From Tindallia magadiensis (GTDB taxonomy: Bacteria > Bacillota > Clostridia > Peptostreptococcales > Tindalliaceae), in contig NZ_FOQA01000006.1 in the NCBI RefSeq assembly GCF_900113635.1, positions 124,001 to 188,000 on the forward strand: a stretch of 64,000 nucleotides of DNA. The letters run 5' to 3'. The notes under the pieces are model-generated. The model saw only the letters and a program-made list of their open reading frames with translations. It had not been told where the DNA came from and ran no database searches. The position numbers and the translations under genes are program-made. Positions 26,162-34,386 of this stretch are shown here, piece after piece; positions within the stretch are counted from its first letter, which is position 1, and the number at the start of each line of letters is the position of its first letter.

Positions 26162-26836
26162 ATGGAAAAAATGCTCTCAGGCCTTGGTGATTGTGCCCTC
26201 TTTCAGCATTTGCCGGAGGATGAGATGATGAAGCTTTTATCAGAAATTAAATATCGGGTTCGCATCTATGAAAAAAATGAAGTGATTTTCAGCCCTCATC
26301 AAAAGGCCGATACTCTCGGGATTCTTCTGGAGGGAGCCGTAGATGTCCAGAAGCTTTTTTCCTGCGGCAAAACCGTTACCGTTAATCGGAGATTTGCTCC
26401 TGATCTTATCGCTGACGCGTCTATCTTTGCTGATATTCAGCACTATCCATCCAATATTATTGCCAGCGAAAAATCAAGACTGTTTCTAATCAACCGCCAA
26501 AATCTCCTTACTCTTTTTACCCGAAATGAACCAATCATGGCGAAGTTTTTACAGTCCGTATCCAACCGGGTCCTTATGCTGAATAAATCCATCGAAATTC
26601 TTTCCATAAACTCTGTCTCATCTAAAATTGCCTGGTATTTAATCGATCAATATAATGAACAAAACCGTTCATGCATTCAAATGATCTTTTCAAAAAAAAC
26701 ATTAGCTGAACATTTGAATGTTTCGAGAACTACCCTATCCAGAGAACTAAAAAAAATGGAAAAAGAAGGGATTATTTCTTTCAATCGTAAACTCATTCAA
26801 ATTCTTGACATCGAAAAGCTAGAGAAGTTTTGCTGA
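26162..26836 (+). CDS. Crp/Fnr family transcriptional regulator
   Basis: Regulator of 224 residues: a cyclic-nucleotide-binding-like sensor domain (about 10-125), a long dimer helix, and a C-terminal winged HTH (KTLAEHLNVSRTTLSRELKKMEKEGII). It lacks the N-terminal cysteine cluster of true FNR and the cAMP-contact RAS motif, so effector and fold state are unknown; it resembles the HcpR/Crp-like group of anaerobes. The ATG at 26162 has AAAGAG 10 bases upstream; a TTG at 26114 has no ribosome site. It diverges from the activase operon with a 218-base gap, and is the natural candidate for its local regulator. The 5' half shares the island's high GC, the 3' half does not. Confidence 0.85.
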   Translation: MEKMLSGLGDCALFQHLPEDEMMKLLSEIKYRVRIYEKNEVIFSPHQKADTLGILLEGAVDVQKLFSCGKTVTVNRRFAPDLIADASIFADIQHYPSNIIASEKSRLFLINRQNLLTLFTRNEPIMAKFLQSVSNRVLMLNKSIEILSINSVSSKIAWYLIDQYNEQNRSCIQMIFSKKTLAEHLNVSRTTLSRELKKMEKEGIISFNRKLIQILDIEKLEKFC

Positions 26837-26947
26837 TCCTAAACATCCACCATTCTTTTTGACTAGCATAGGATTTCTTCGCTACAAAAATATGCTATAA
26901 TAGGTTCGTTATCTTAAAATCTTATCCGTTAAAAAAGGAGCTTTACA

Positions 26948-28174
26948 ATGCAAAAACAAGATATTCTTGAGCTGAAGAAAAGATATAAAAAAGACGAGTG
27001 TACTTTTACAAAAGTATGTGGATGCTACGTCAATAGTGAAAAGCATAAAGTGTTACAATTCAGAGAAAGCTTTCTCAATCTGGAAGAGGATGATGCCTTT
27101 AAGTATATGGATATTGTCCGAAAAGTCTTTTCTGGCACAGTAGATAATCATCTGTTAGAATTGCAATTTCCTTTAGATGAAAACTTAGAAAATCCAAAAC
27201 AAACCTTTTTTTATCAATTAAAAAAGAGTCAACTTAGAGACGACGAGCTATTAGACTCTCTCTACCAGTCCATCATTGACGAGTTTCCTCATGAAGGGAA
27301 TTATTTGATTTTACTTTTCCATGATGCTTATGATGTGATCACCAAAACTTCCGACCGCTCTAAATTAGATGAGTCCGAAGAAGTGTATGAATACATTTTG
27401 TGTGCCATCTGTCCTGTTTCATTAAGCAAACCAGGCCTTCGGTATTTCGAAGAAGAACAAAAGATTAAAGCCCGTATCCGTGATTGGATTGTTGAAAAAC
27501 CAACGATTGGATTTGTTTTTCCTGCTTTTATTAATCGAAGTGCGGATGTGAATGCGATTATGTATTACACCAAAAATCCTAAGAATCCTCATCTCTCAAT
27601 GATGGAAGAAGTATTGGGTTGCACTCCGAAACAAACCGCAGCAATCCAAAAAGAATCTTTTCAAATGATCGTTAAGGACTCAATGGGACCAAATGAAGAG
27701 ATAGGCGAAAACGCCTTGTTAGAAATTCATAGTGCTCTGGAACATATGGTAGAAGAACATGAAACATTATTTGATGGCGGAAAAGAAGAACCTTTACGCT
27801 TATCTAATAAAGAAATAAAACAGTTGCTGATTGATAGTGATATCCCTGAAGATGTAATTCCTAAAATTGAAACCTCTTATCAGCAGTGCTTTGAAGAAGA
27901 TTTTCCTATCGCCCAAAATCTTATTGATTCCAAAATAACCAAAGCAACTGAACAACGCGAAAAAGAACTTAAACTGCAAAAACAAGTGGTTGTTTTGCAG
28001 GAAAAGCTGGAGAGTACGATACCTCAATCCAATGAAGAAGATGTTGTGCTTCATGTTAACCCCGAAAAAGCATCTGCCATTACTTCTCAAGAAATCAATG
28101 GTCAACGCTGCCTTGTTATACCGCTTGATGAAAATGAAAATGCTATCATTAATGGACAAGAGCATTCTTTCTAA
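26948..28174 (+). CDS. DUF4317 family protein
   Basis: Soluble protein of 408 residues matching the DUF4317 family of Clostridia. The start MQKQDILELKKRYKKDECTF and the block CGCYVNSEKHKVLQFRE are typical, as are EEVLGCTPKQTAAIQ and the long C-terminal helix. No catalytic motif, signal peptide or membrane segment is visible, and the function is unknown. AAAAAGGAG precedes the ATG; an extended -10 (TGCTATAAT, 26893-26901) suggests its own promoter. A strong terminator begins at the stop codon, so it is monocistronic. Confidence 0.85.
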   Translation: MQKQDILELKKRYKKDECTFTKVCGCYVNSEKHKVLQFRESFLNLEEDDAFKYMDIVRKVFSGTVDNHLLELQFPLDENLENPKQTFFYQLKKSQLRDDELLDSLYQSIIDEFPHEGNYLILLFHDAYDVITKTSDRSKLDESEEVYEYILCAICPVSLSKPGLRYFEEEQKIKARIRDWIVEKPTIGFVFPAFINRSADVNAIMYYTKNPKNPHLSMMEEVLGCTPKQTAAIQKESFQMIVKDSMGPNEEIGENALLEIHSALEHMVEEHETLFDGGKEEPLRLSNKEIKQLLIDSDIPEDVIPKIETSYQQCFEEDFPIAQNLIDSKITKATEQREKELKLQKQVVVLQEKLESTIPQSNEEDVVLHVNPEKASAITSQEINGQRCLVIPLDENENAIINGQEHSF

Positions 28175-28226
28175 AAAAAGCTTGTGGAAAGTACCTATTA
28201 TGTGTACTTTTCACAAGCTTTTTTTC
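28174..28226 (+). terminator. Terminator after DUF4317 gene
   Basis: About 20-bp stem: AAAAAAGCTTGTG-AAAGTAC (28174-28194) with GTACTTTTCACAAGC and a T7 tail (28204-28226). Confidence 0.92.
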
Positions 28227-28312
28227 TTGCTTATTTTTATTGAACCAGATATGCTGGAATAAGATTGTTTTATTTTCATTTTTACTCATCAGAAAGGTTT
28301 GTGAACTTTTAT

Positions 28313-29212
28313 ATGCAAAATAGGCACATTGTTGAAGTAAATAAAAATGAACTCATTCTCAACATTGAAGGCTTCGACCCCTATAAATCTTTTGAGTGCG
28401 GCCAATGCTTTCGATGGCATCACCAGCCTGATGGATCTTATACTGGCGTTGTTTCCAATAGGGTATTAAATGTACGATGTGAAAACCAACAAATCCTATT
28501 AAAGGGTACATCTTTATCAGAATTCCACAACTTTTGGGCCCATTATTTTGACCTCAATACCAATTACGACGCAATTCAAAAAAGGCTCATCCATAAAACC
28601 CCTTGGATTAAAGCAGCTATTTCCAGCGGAAATGGAATTCATATTTTCCATCAAGATTTATGGGAAATCTTTATTTCTTTTATCATATCTTCCAATAATA
28701 ATATATCGCGAATTAGCCAAATCATCGAATCAATCAGTCAACTCTTTGGTGAAAAGCTTGCCTCTTCCCTACCAGGACAATGGTTTAGCTTCCCTAAACC
28801 CGTCTCCCTTAACCAGTTGACGGAAAAAGATTGGCGAGAACTCAATGTTGGTTACCGAGCACCATATTTGGTTAGTGCGGTGGCATCTTGGCATATTTTT
28901 TATCAGGAAGTTAATGAAATGCTTCGCTTAAAAGGCAAGGATTCAACACTGGAAACTTCACGTTCTCTCCAAAAAATTCCTGGTATAGGTCCTAAAGTCG
29001 CTTCTTGTATTCAACTATTCGGAACGCCTCAACGCGATGTTTTTCCGATCGATGTCTGGGTTCGACGAGCGATGATGCATTTTTATAGTCCCTCCGAAAA
29101 ACAAAGTGACCTTCAACTTCAAAAAGATGCTCTGCATCTTTTTGGAGATGATGCTGGATTTGCACAGCAATATCTTTTTTTTCATGCCCGTTCCTATTTT
29201 AATAAACATTAA
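28313..29212 (+). CDS. 8-oxoguanine DNA glycosylase, OGG1-like
   Basis: DNA repair glycosylase/AP lyase of the HhH-GPD superfamily, 299 residues. The N-terminal OGG domain has FECGQCFRWH near residue 25. The helix-hairpin-helix reads LQKIPGIGPKVASCI, with the catalytic lysine in GPKVAS, and the essential aspartate in FPIDVWVRRAM. This lysine-aspartate pair indicates a bifunctional enzyme that removes oxidised guanine, not an AlkA-type monofunctional one. The start is uncertain: ATG at 28313 is the first ATG, with AGAAAGG somewhat distant (15 bases), while TTG at 28265 or GTG at 28301 are alternatives. Neighbours do not add information. Confidence 0.88.
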   Translation: MQNRHIVEVNKNELILNIEGFDPYKSFECGQCFRWHHQPDGSYTGVVSNRVLNVRCENQQILLKGTSLSEFHNFWAHYFDLNTNYDAIQKRLIHKTPWIKAAISSGNGIHIFHQDLWEIFISFIISSNNNISRISQIIESISQLFGEKLASSLPGQWFSFPKPVSLNQLTEKDWRELNVGYRAPYLVSAVASWHIFYQEVNEMLRLKGKDSTLETSRSLQKIPGIGPKVASCIQLFGTPQRDVFPIDVWVRRAMMHFYSPSEKQSDLQLQKDALHLFGDDAGFAQQYLFFHARSYFNKH

Positions 29213-29254
29213 AAATCCTGTTTATCAACATTACAATTTCAAGGAGACATCACT

Positions 29255-30361
29255 ATGAAAAAAATATTTACACTTTTGAAAGCTAAATTAGGAAAATTCG
29301 AATTTCACTTCAGTCTACTTATTTGGGCTTCTTTACTACTTTTGCATCTAAATGGATATTATTTATTTATTCCACCCACAGGAGATTTTCCACTGGATCC
29401 TATCCTTTTATTCATTTCCAGTGGCATTAGTGTTCTTGTTCAGACTCATCAAAAAAAGACAGTCGACCGAGCTTCTTGTGGGTTTCTGATCTTTAGTTTC
29501 GCCCTGATCATCAACTACTTTCTTTATCGCTTGGGTATTTTCTTTTATAATTACATTGTTTTTTTTGTTACTGTAGGTCTTCTTTTATTCTATGATCGTT
29601 TGCGATTAAAAACGATGTCATCGCTACGTCAAGCATCTGTTGTCCTATTGATACTGGCACTTTTTATTGCCTACGATTATGCCCATTATGAAGAAAGATT
29701 ATTGAAAGATCATGAGTTTGATCGATTTATTCGTCATGAGTTCAATTTGTCTCATCCTCTTACAAAAGAAGATCTGGCGCAAATAGACAGTTTCTATCTT
29801 CCTCATCGTCACAGGGTATCAAGTCTGGAAGGATTAGAGTATTTTACAGGACTCGAAGAAGTTGGCTTCTACAACGCTTCTATCATCCATGATTTTTCAC
29901 CTATATCAAAACTCCCAATATTAGAAAGACTGGTTATTGCCGACGGTGACCTCAATCGATTAGACAAGATTGAAACAATGGAAACCGTTAAAAGTCTGGA
30001 AATAACCTATCCTGACAGAGGAAAAATAAGCTCTTTTCAAGCCTTTCCAAATTTAATCAATTTATATCTTCAAGGCGTTCGTTCTCCTCAACACTATGAA
30101 AAAATAGCTGATTTAGATATTCCCATATCCGTTGAAGAATTGAGCCTTGGTGTCACCCATGAATTTGCTTTAGAAGAATTGTCTCATTTAGAAAACTTGA
30201 AAGTGCTTCGATTATTTCGATTAAGAGTAAAGGGTATTGAATCCATCCAAGAGTTTCAACAGTTAGAGAAATTATCTGTTCAAAGTGTATATATTGAAAA
30301 CCAGTCTCTTTTAATGGAGCTGTTAGAAGAACATTCCATTACCTTTGAGGATCGGAGCTAG
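29255..30361 (+). CDS. Membrane protein with leucine-rich-repeat-like C terminus
   Basis: Protein of 368 residues with no known family assignment. About four membrane helices occupy residues 20-150 (ASLLLLHLNGYYLFIPP, FLIFSFALIINYFLYRL, FFVTVGLLLFYDRL, ASVVLLILALFIAYDY). The remaining 210 residues contain 20-25-residue units of LRR type (SSLEGLEYFTGLEEVGFYNA, SKLPILERLVIADGDLNRL, EELSHLENLKVLRLFRLRV). This suggests a surface or cytoplasmic interaction domain held at the membrane. Ribosome site CAAGGAGA. The terminator stem overlaps the last codons. Function unknown. Confidence 0.7.
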   Translation: MKKIFTLLKAKLGKFEFHFSLLIWASLLLLHLNGYYLFIPPTGDFPLDPILLFISSGISVLVQTHQKKTVDRASCGFLIFSFALIINYFLYRLGIFFYNYIVFFVTVGLLLFYDRLRLKTMSSLRQASVVLLILALFIAYDYAHYEERLLKDHEFDRFIRHEFNLSHPLTKEDLAQIDSFYLPHRHRVSSLEGLEYFTGLEEVGFYNASIIHDFSPISKLPILERLVIADGDLNRLDKIETMETVKSLEITYPDRGKISSFQAFPNLINLYLQGVRSPQHYEKIADLDIPISVEELSLGVTHEFALEELSHLENLKVLRLFRLRVKGIESIQEFQQLEKLSVQSVYIENQSLLMELLEEHSITFEDRS

Positions 30362-30374
30362 CCGATCCTCTTTT
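30347..30374 (+). terminator. Terminator overlapping the LRR gene stop
   Basis: GAGGATCGG (30347-30355) and CCGATCCTC (30362-30370) followed by TTTT; the stop codon lies in the loop. Confidence 0.85.
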
Positions 30375-30425
30375 AAATTGTAATATTTGTGAAGCACACT
30401 GTTCATCTCTTATTAGGTTTCCTTT

Positions 30426-31733
30426 CTATATAGTGCCGACTCGCCTCATGTTAAACAGCATGGCACCGGCTATTATTAAGGTCATTAGTTCGTAAATAAC
30501 CGGGGCAATCCATATAGCATGACTCCCTAATATGCTAGGTATCAACAGTAGTACTACTACCACCAATGCATATCCTCTTAAAAATGAAATTGTCGACGCT
30601 TTTTGACTTTGTTTAAGTGCTGTCATCAATCCAGAAATAAACACATTAAACCCTGTTACTAAAAATCCAAATCCAAACCACTTCAATGCTGCGACAGACA
30701 ATTGAAAGGATGTTTCATGTTCCGGGCTAATAAATAATCTCACTACATATTCATTCAATTGCTGAGAGATAAAAAAGAATAGTAGAGAAAAGGCTAAGAC
30801 TGTTTTAAAGGATAACATCGTAATTTCCCGAATACTTTCCTGATCATTTTTACCATTAAAATAACTGACTAATGGCTGCATCCCTTGGTTGATACCTATC
30901 ATTGTCATCATAACCAGATTATTAAGGTACATAAGCACTCCAAAAGCCGCAATACCATGAGGACCAATCCAACGAATAATAACGAAGTTAAATGCAAAAG
31001 TGGTAAATCCAATGGATAACTCTGTTAATGACTCCGGAAACCCAACCCGTAAAATCCTCTTAATGTCACTCCATATGAAGACAGGCTTTATAAACTTCAA
31101 AGAACCTTTCTGTCTAATAAAATGAATTAGGAAAGCTATACATGATAAAAACTGCGCAAGTCCTGTTGCATAAGCCGCTCCCTTAATTCCCATTCCTAAT
31201 CGAATAACAAGTAAATAGTCAAATACGATATTAATAACCGCTGCCAGCGTAACATAAGTGATGGACAATGACGGAAAACCATCTGCTTTGACCAATACTT
31301 CCAAGGTATAGGCAACCATAAAGAATGTGCTGAAGCTAATAACAATACCTAGATAATCTTTTACATATCCATAGGTTTCTTCTGTCGCTCCTAAAAATGT
31401 TACCAGCGGGTCTAAGAAATAAAGAGACAAACTGGTAATAAGAATTCCAATGCCCGCAACAATAAAAACCGTCACACTAAACAAATGATTTCCTTTTTCT
31501 GTATTGCCCTGTCCCATGTAGTAAGTAATCCAAGTAGATGCTCCGACGGCAATTAATAGTGCAATAGCAAATACCGTATTCACAAAAGGCATTGCTAAGT
31601 TAACGGCAGCCAGAGCCTGATCACCAACACCTCTTCCCACAAACATCCCGTCTACCATCGTATAGATAGAAAAAAACCACATGGCACTAACCGATGGTAC
31701 CAAATACTGAAAAAACTTTTTCTTTACTGACAT
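30426..31733 (-). CDS. MATE family efflux transporter
   Basis: Twelve-helix exporter of the MATE superfamily, 435 residues, likely sodium- or proton-driven and moving cationic drugs or metabolites. Family traits: VPSVSAMWFFSIYTMVDGMFVGRGVG in helix 1, and the repeated pseudo-symmetric half with GINQGMQPLVSYFNG. The ATG at 31733 has GAGAGGAAG upstream; an earlier in-frame start at 31781 lies upstream of the promoter's start site and is unlikely. A MerR-type promoter with a 19-base spacer drives it, and the MerR gene diverges from it, so the pump is probably induced by its substrate. Confidence 0.9.
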   Translation of the reverse strand: MSVKKKFFQYLVPSVSAMWFFSIYTMVDGMFVGRGVGDQALAAVNLAMPFVNTVFAIALLIAVGASTWITYYMGQGNTEKGNHLFSVTVFIVAGIGILITSLSLYFLDPLVTFLGATEETYGYVKDYLGIVISFSTFFMVAYTLEVLVKADGFPSLSITYVTLAAVINIVFDYLLVIRLGMGIKGAAYATGLAQFLSCIAFLIHFIRQKGSLKFIKPVFIWSDIKRILRVGFPESLTELSIGFTTFAFNFVIIRWIGPHGIAAFGVLMYLNNLVMMTMIGINQGMQPLVSYFNGKNDQESIREITMLSFKTVLAFSLLFFFISQQLNEYVVRLFISPEHETSFQLSVAALKWFGFGFLVTGFNVFISGLMTALKQSQKASTISFLRGYALVVVVLLLIPSILGSHAIWIAPVIYELMTLIIAGAMLFNMRRVGTI

Positions 31734-31777
31734 TTTTCGCTTCCTCTCAAAGTATGATAAAATATAGAACATACTCA

Positions 31778-31808
31778 TCATAAACCTTAGTATTATACCA
31801 AGGTCAAG
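31778..31808 (-). promoter_or_regulatory. MerR-type promoter and operator of the MATE pump
   Basis: On the minus strand TTGACC (31803-31808) and TATGAT (31778-31783) are 19 bases apart, the over-long spacing that MerR regulators correct. A 21-base palindrome (31785-31805, one mismatch, half site ACCTTGGTAT) fills the spacer. The MerR gene starts 9 bases beyond the -35. Confidence 0.9.
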
Positions 31809-31816
31809 GAGGAATT

Positions 31817-32629
31817 ATGAAAAAAGAATACTCAATTGGAGAAATATGTCAATTATATCAATTAGGACCTGACTCTTTGCGGTATTATGAAAAGAAAGGA
31901 CTGCTGCATCCAACCCGAAAACCAAACGGCTATCGAGTATATACCCTCAGCGACATTTGGAGACTTAATATTATTAAAGATTTACGTAAACTTGATTTTT
32001 CGATTCCTCAAATCAAAAATTACCTTGAAAACAGAACATTAAATCATTCTATTTCTATGCTGGAAAAAGAAATAAAGATTATTCAAAGTAAAATCAAGCC
32101 CTTAGAGTTACTTGAAAAGAAACTCCATCAAAAGTTAACTGACTTAAAAAAACTGAAATCTTTCCAACTTCTTAACACGATTCATTACCAAAAAATTGAC
32201 GATCGTAAAATCATTTTTGTCGATGGTTTTCTTGCTCAAGACGAAGCCGTTGATTTAGCCTTTAGAGAGCTGGAAAAAACCGATGACGAAACACTTTCCT
32301 TAGTAGGTAATCAAGACATGGGCGTGTTTATTGATGAAAAAAGTTTTCAAGCCCGCAATTATACTTCCTACCATACCGCTTTTTTCTTTGTTCAAGATCA
32401 AGAAAAGACGTGGCACCGTATTATTAAAGGAGGTATGTTCGCCTGCTTTATGTATCAAGGTCCCTATTCACAAAGTCAAGTAATGTTTGAGAAAATAGTT
32501 GCTGACATTTATTCAAAAAACTATCGTATTACTGGCAAAGCCATGGAAATCTATCGCCTTGACATCCATACTACGGCTGATGAAAACGAGTTTTTAACCG
32601 AAATCCAAATTCCTGTTTCGACAATATAG
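31817..32629 (+). CDS. MerR family regulator with GyrI-like effector domain
   Basis: Transcription activator of 270 residues. Residues 1-70 are the MerR winged helix (SIGEICQLYQLGPDSLRYYE, RKPNGYRVYTLSD), then a dimer coiled coil (about 75-125) and a C-terminal GyrI/BmrR-like ligand domain (about 150-270). This is the layout of multidrug sensors such as BmrR. GGAGG lies six bases before the ATG. It diverges from the MATE gene and the shared 83-base gap contains a matching 19-spacer promoter, so it very likely controls that pump and itself. Confidence 0.92.
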   Translation: MKKEYSIGEICQLYQLGPDSLRYYEKKGLLHPTRKPNGYRVYTLSDIWRLNIIKDLRKLDFSIPQIKNYLENRTLNHSISMLEKEIKIIQSKIKPLELLEKKLHQKLTDLKKLKSFQLLNTIHYQKIDDRKIIFVDGFLAQDEAVDLAFRELEKTDDETLSLVGNQDMGVFIDEKSFQARNYTSYHTAFFFVQDQEKTWHRIIKGGMFACFMYQGPYSQSQVMFEKIVADIYSKNYRITGKAMEIYRLDIHTTADENEFLTEIQIPVSTI

Positions 32630-32678
32630 TACTTTGTGTGCATTTTCAGATCAAAGGTCTGAAATTGTCATAATCTTC

Positions 32679-32707
32679 TTGGCATTCCTTGTCATATTCG
32701 ATAAAAT
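32679..32707 (+). promoter_or_regulatory. Promoter of the FapA-like/GAF operon
   Basis: TTGGCA (32679-32684), 17-base spacer, TAAAAT (32702-32707), about 78 bases before the first ATG. Confidence 0.65.
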
Positions 32708-32784
32708 AAACAAAGATCTTTTAATAATCATCCTGTGCAGACTGAGTAGTTATTTGAAACCATTTCAGAAGAGGTGTTTGTGTA

Positions 32785-34371
32785 ATGAAAAAAGTATATG
32801 AAAATCAGATTCTTCAGCTAGATGTCGATGAATCAACTCAACAGCTTTATCTTACCGTGCTGGATAAAAGTGCAAAAATGGCTTCTTTTGACACTGTAAC
32901 AAAAGAAAATCCTAGAGTGAAAGTAGGTAACTTTAAGGGCTTAAAAGAGGCTTTTGAAGCACCAGGACACCAATCCCTGATCGGCGACTTTAAGCCTTTA
33001 ATTGATTTAACAGTTTCTAAGGATGAAATGAAATGTCATATGACCCTAAACCTTACTAAGTCACAATTCGAAGAAGCTAACCAAGAGGAAATCCTTTCAC
33101 AAGCTTTTCGATTACTGGAGGAGAAAAGTATTAGTGTCGGCATTCAAAAAGAAGCAATAGAATCTTTAAGGCCCATGGAAACCGTTGTTGTTGCCTATGG
33201 TATTGATTCTATTCCTGGAGAAGATGCTAAAGTAAGGTACTATGAACTGGGGGAAAAAAAGCCACAAGTGAAAAAAGATGGGAATGTGGATCATTATGAA
33301 ATCCATCTTTTAGATTGTGTTCAAAAAGGAGATTGGGTTGGTGAAAAAATCCACGCAACCGAAGGTACACCAGGAAAAACAGTCTTCGGAAACCCTATTC
33401 CTGCAAAAAAAGGAAGAGATTTTCCTCTTAAATTCGATAAAAAAGCCATTGATGCCGTTGAGTCTGACGGAGTCACGGAGCTTAAAGCAAAAATAGAAGG
33501 TGCTGTCCGCTTTCGCCAAGGCAAAATCACCGTCGAAGATCATCTATTTATTTCTGGAGATGTGAATTACAAAACAGGAAATATACGTTTTAATGGCCAT
33601 GTCACCATAGAGGGTACCGTTGAAGATAAGTTTACTGTGGTTGCACAAAAAGATATTCTCATTAAAGGTGACATCGGAGTCGGAGCTGTTGATCTCATTC
33701 ATTCAGAATCTGGAGATATAGCCATATTGGGCGGTATCAACGGTAAAGGCGTGGCAAAAATAAAGGCAGGCAGAAATGTATATGCTAAATTTGTTCGTGA
33801 AGCGTCTGTAGAAGCAGGTGACGATATTAATGTAGGTCTATATGCTATCGATAGTCATCTGAAAGCTAACTTTATCACCTCTTTAGAAAATGGTCGAATT
33901 ATTGGTGGAAACGTCGATGCAACTCATCGAGTCATGGCTGGATCTATTGGAAATCGGTTTGAAAAAGAAACCCAAATAAAAGTGTCCGGGTTTAGCCGAA
34001 AAAAAGTAACGGAAGAGTTAACCGTAATCAAATCACAGTTTAGCGAAGCCTTAACCAAAGGAAATCAGCTAAAAAGACAGCTTGAAATCTTTGAAATTAA
34101 TCAAGACTCCTTAGATGAAAAAGCCTTAAATACTTATAACGCTTTAATGTTCCAATACGAAAAGTTGATTGATGAAATCAATGAGCTAAATGCAGAATTA
34201 AGACGACTAGAAACCATGCTTCTTACCCGTGGTGAGGGTGAAATCACAGTTTTAGACAATGCACATCCAAATACTATGCTTGAGATTAAAAATCTTCAAA
34301 AGAAAGTAAAATCTTTGTTGAGTGGGTCTATTTTTGTCAAAGATAATGAAATCCACTTAAAAAGCGAATAG
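32785..34371 (+). CDS. FapA family protein (DUF342)
   Basis: Protein of 528 residues of the FapA/DUF342 family. A leading alpha-beta portion (about 1-150) is followed by the FapA core (about 155-380): EGTPGKTVFGNPIPAKKGRD, then right-handed beta-helix-like turns (GDVNYKTGNIRFNGHVTIEG, KDILIKGDIGVGAVDLIHSE, GGINGKGVAKIKAGRNVYAK), then a coiled coil (about 390-490). Such proteins form large scaffolds; a role in flagellar assembly placement or polar localisation is reported for some, but not general. No membrane segment. It is six bases from the next gene on the same strand, so both are one operon. Confidence 0.88.
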   Translation: MKKVYENQILQLDVDESTQQLYLTVLDKSAKMASFDTVTKENPRVKVGNFKGLKEAFEAPGHQSLIGDFKPLIDLTVSKDEMKCHMTLNLTKSQFEEANQEEILSQAFRLLEEKSISVGIQKEAIESLRPMETVVVAYGIDSIPGEDAKVRYYELGEKKPQVKKDGNVDHYEIHLLDCVQKGDWVGEKIHATEGTPGKTVFGNPIPAKKGRDFPLKFDKKAIDAVESDGVTELKAKIEGAVRFRQGKITVEDHLFISGDVNYKTGNIRFNGHVTIEGTVEDKFTVVAQKDILIKGDIGVGAVDLIHSESGDIAILGGINGKGVAKIKAGRNVYAKFVREASVEAGDDINVGLYAIDSHLKANFITSLENGRIIGGNVDATHRVMAGSIGNRFEKETQIKVSGFSRKKVTEELTVIKSQFSEALTKGNQLKRQLEIFEINQDSLDEKALNTYNALMFQYEKLIDEINELNAELRRLETMLLTRGEGEITVLDNAHPNTMLEIKNLQKKVKSLLSGSIFVKDNEIHLKSE

Positions 34372-34386
34372 ATAGGAGTGTTTCAA

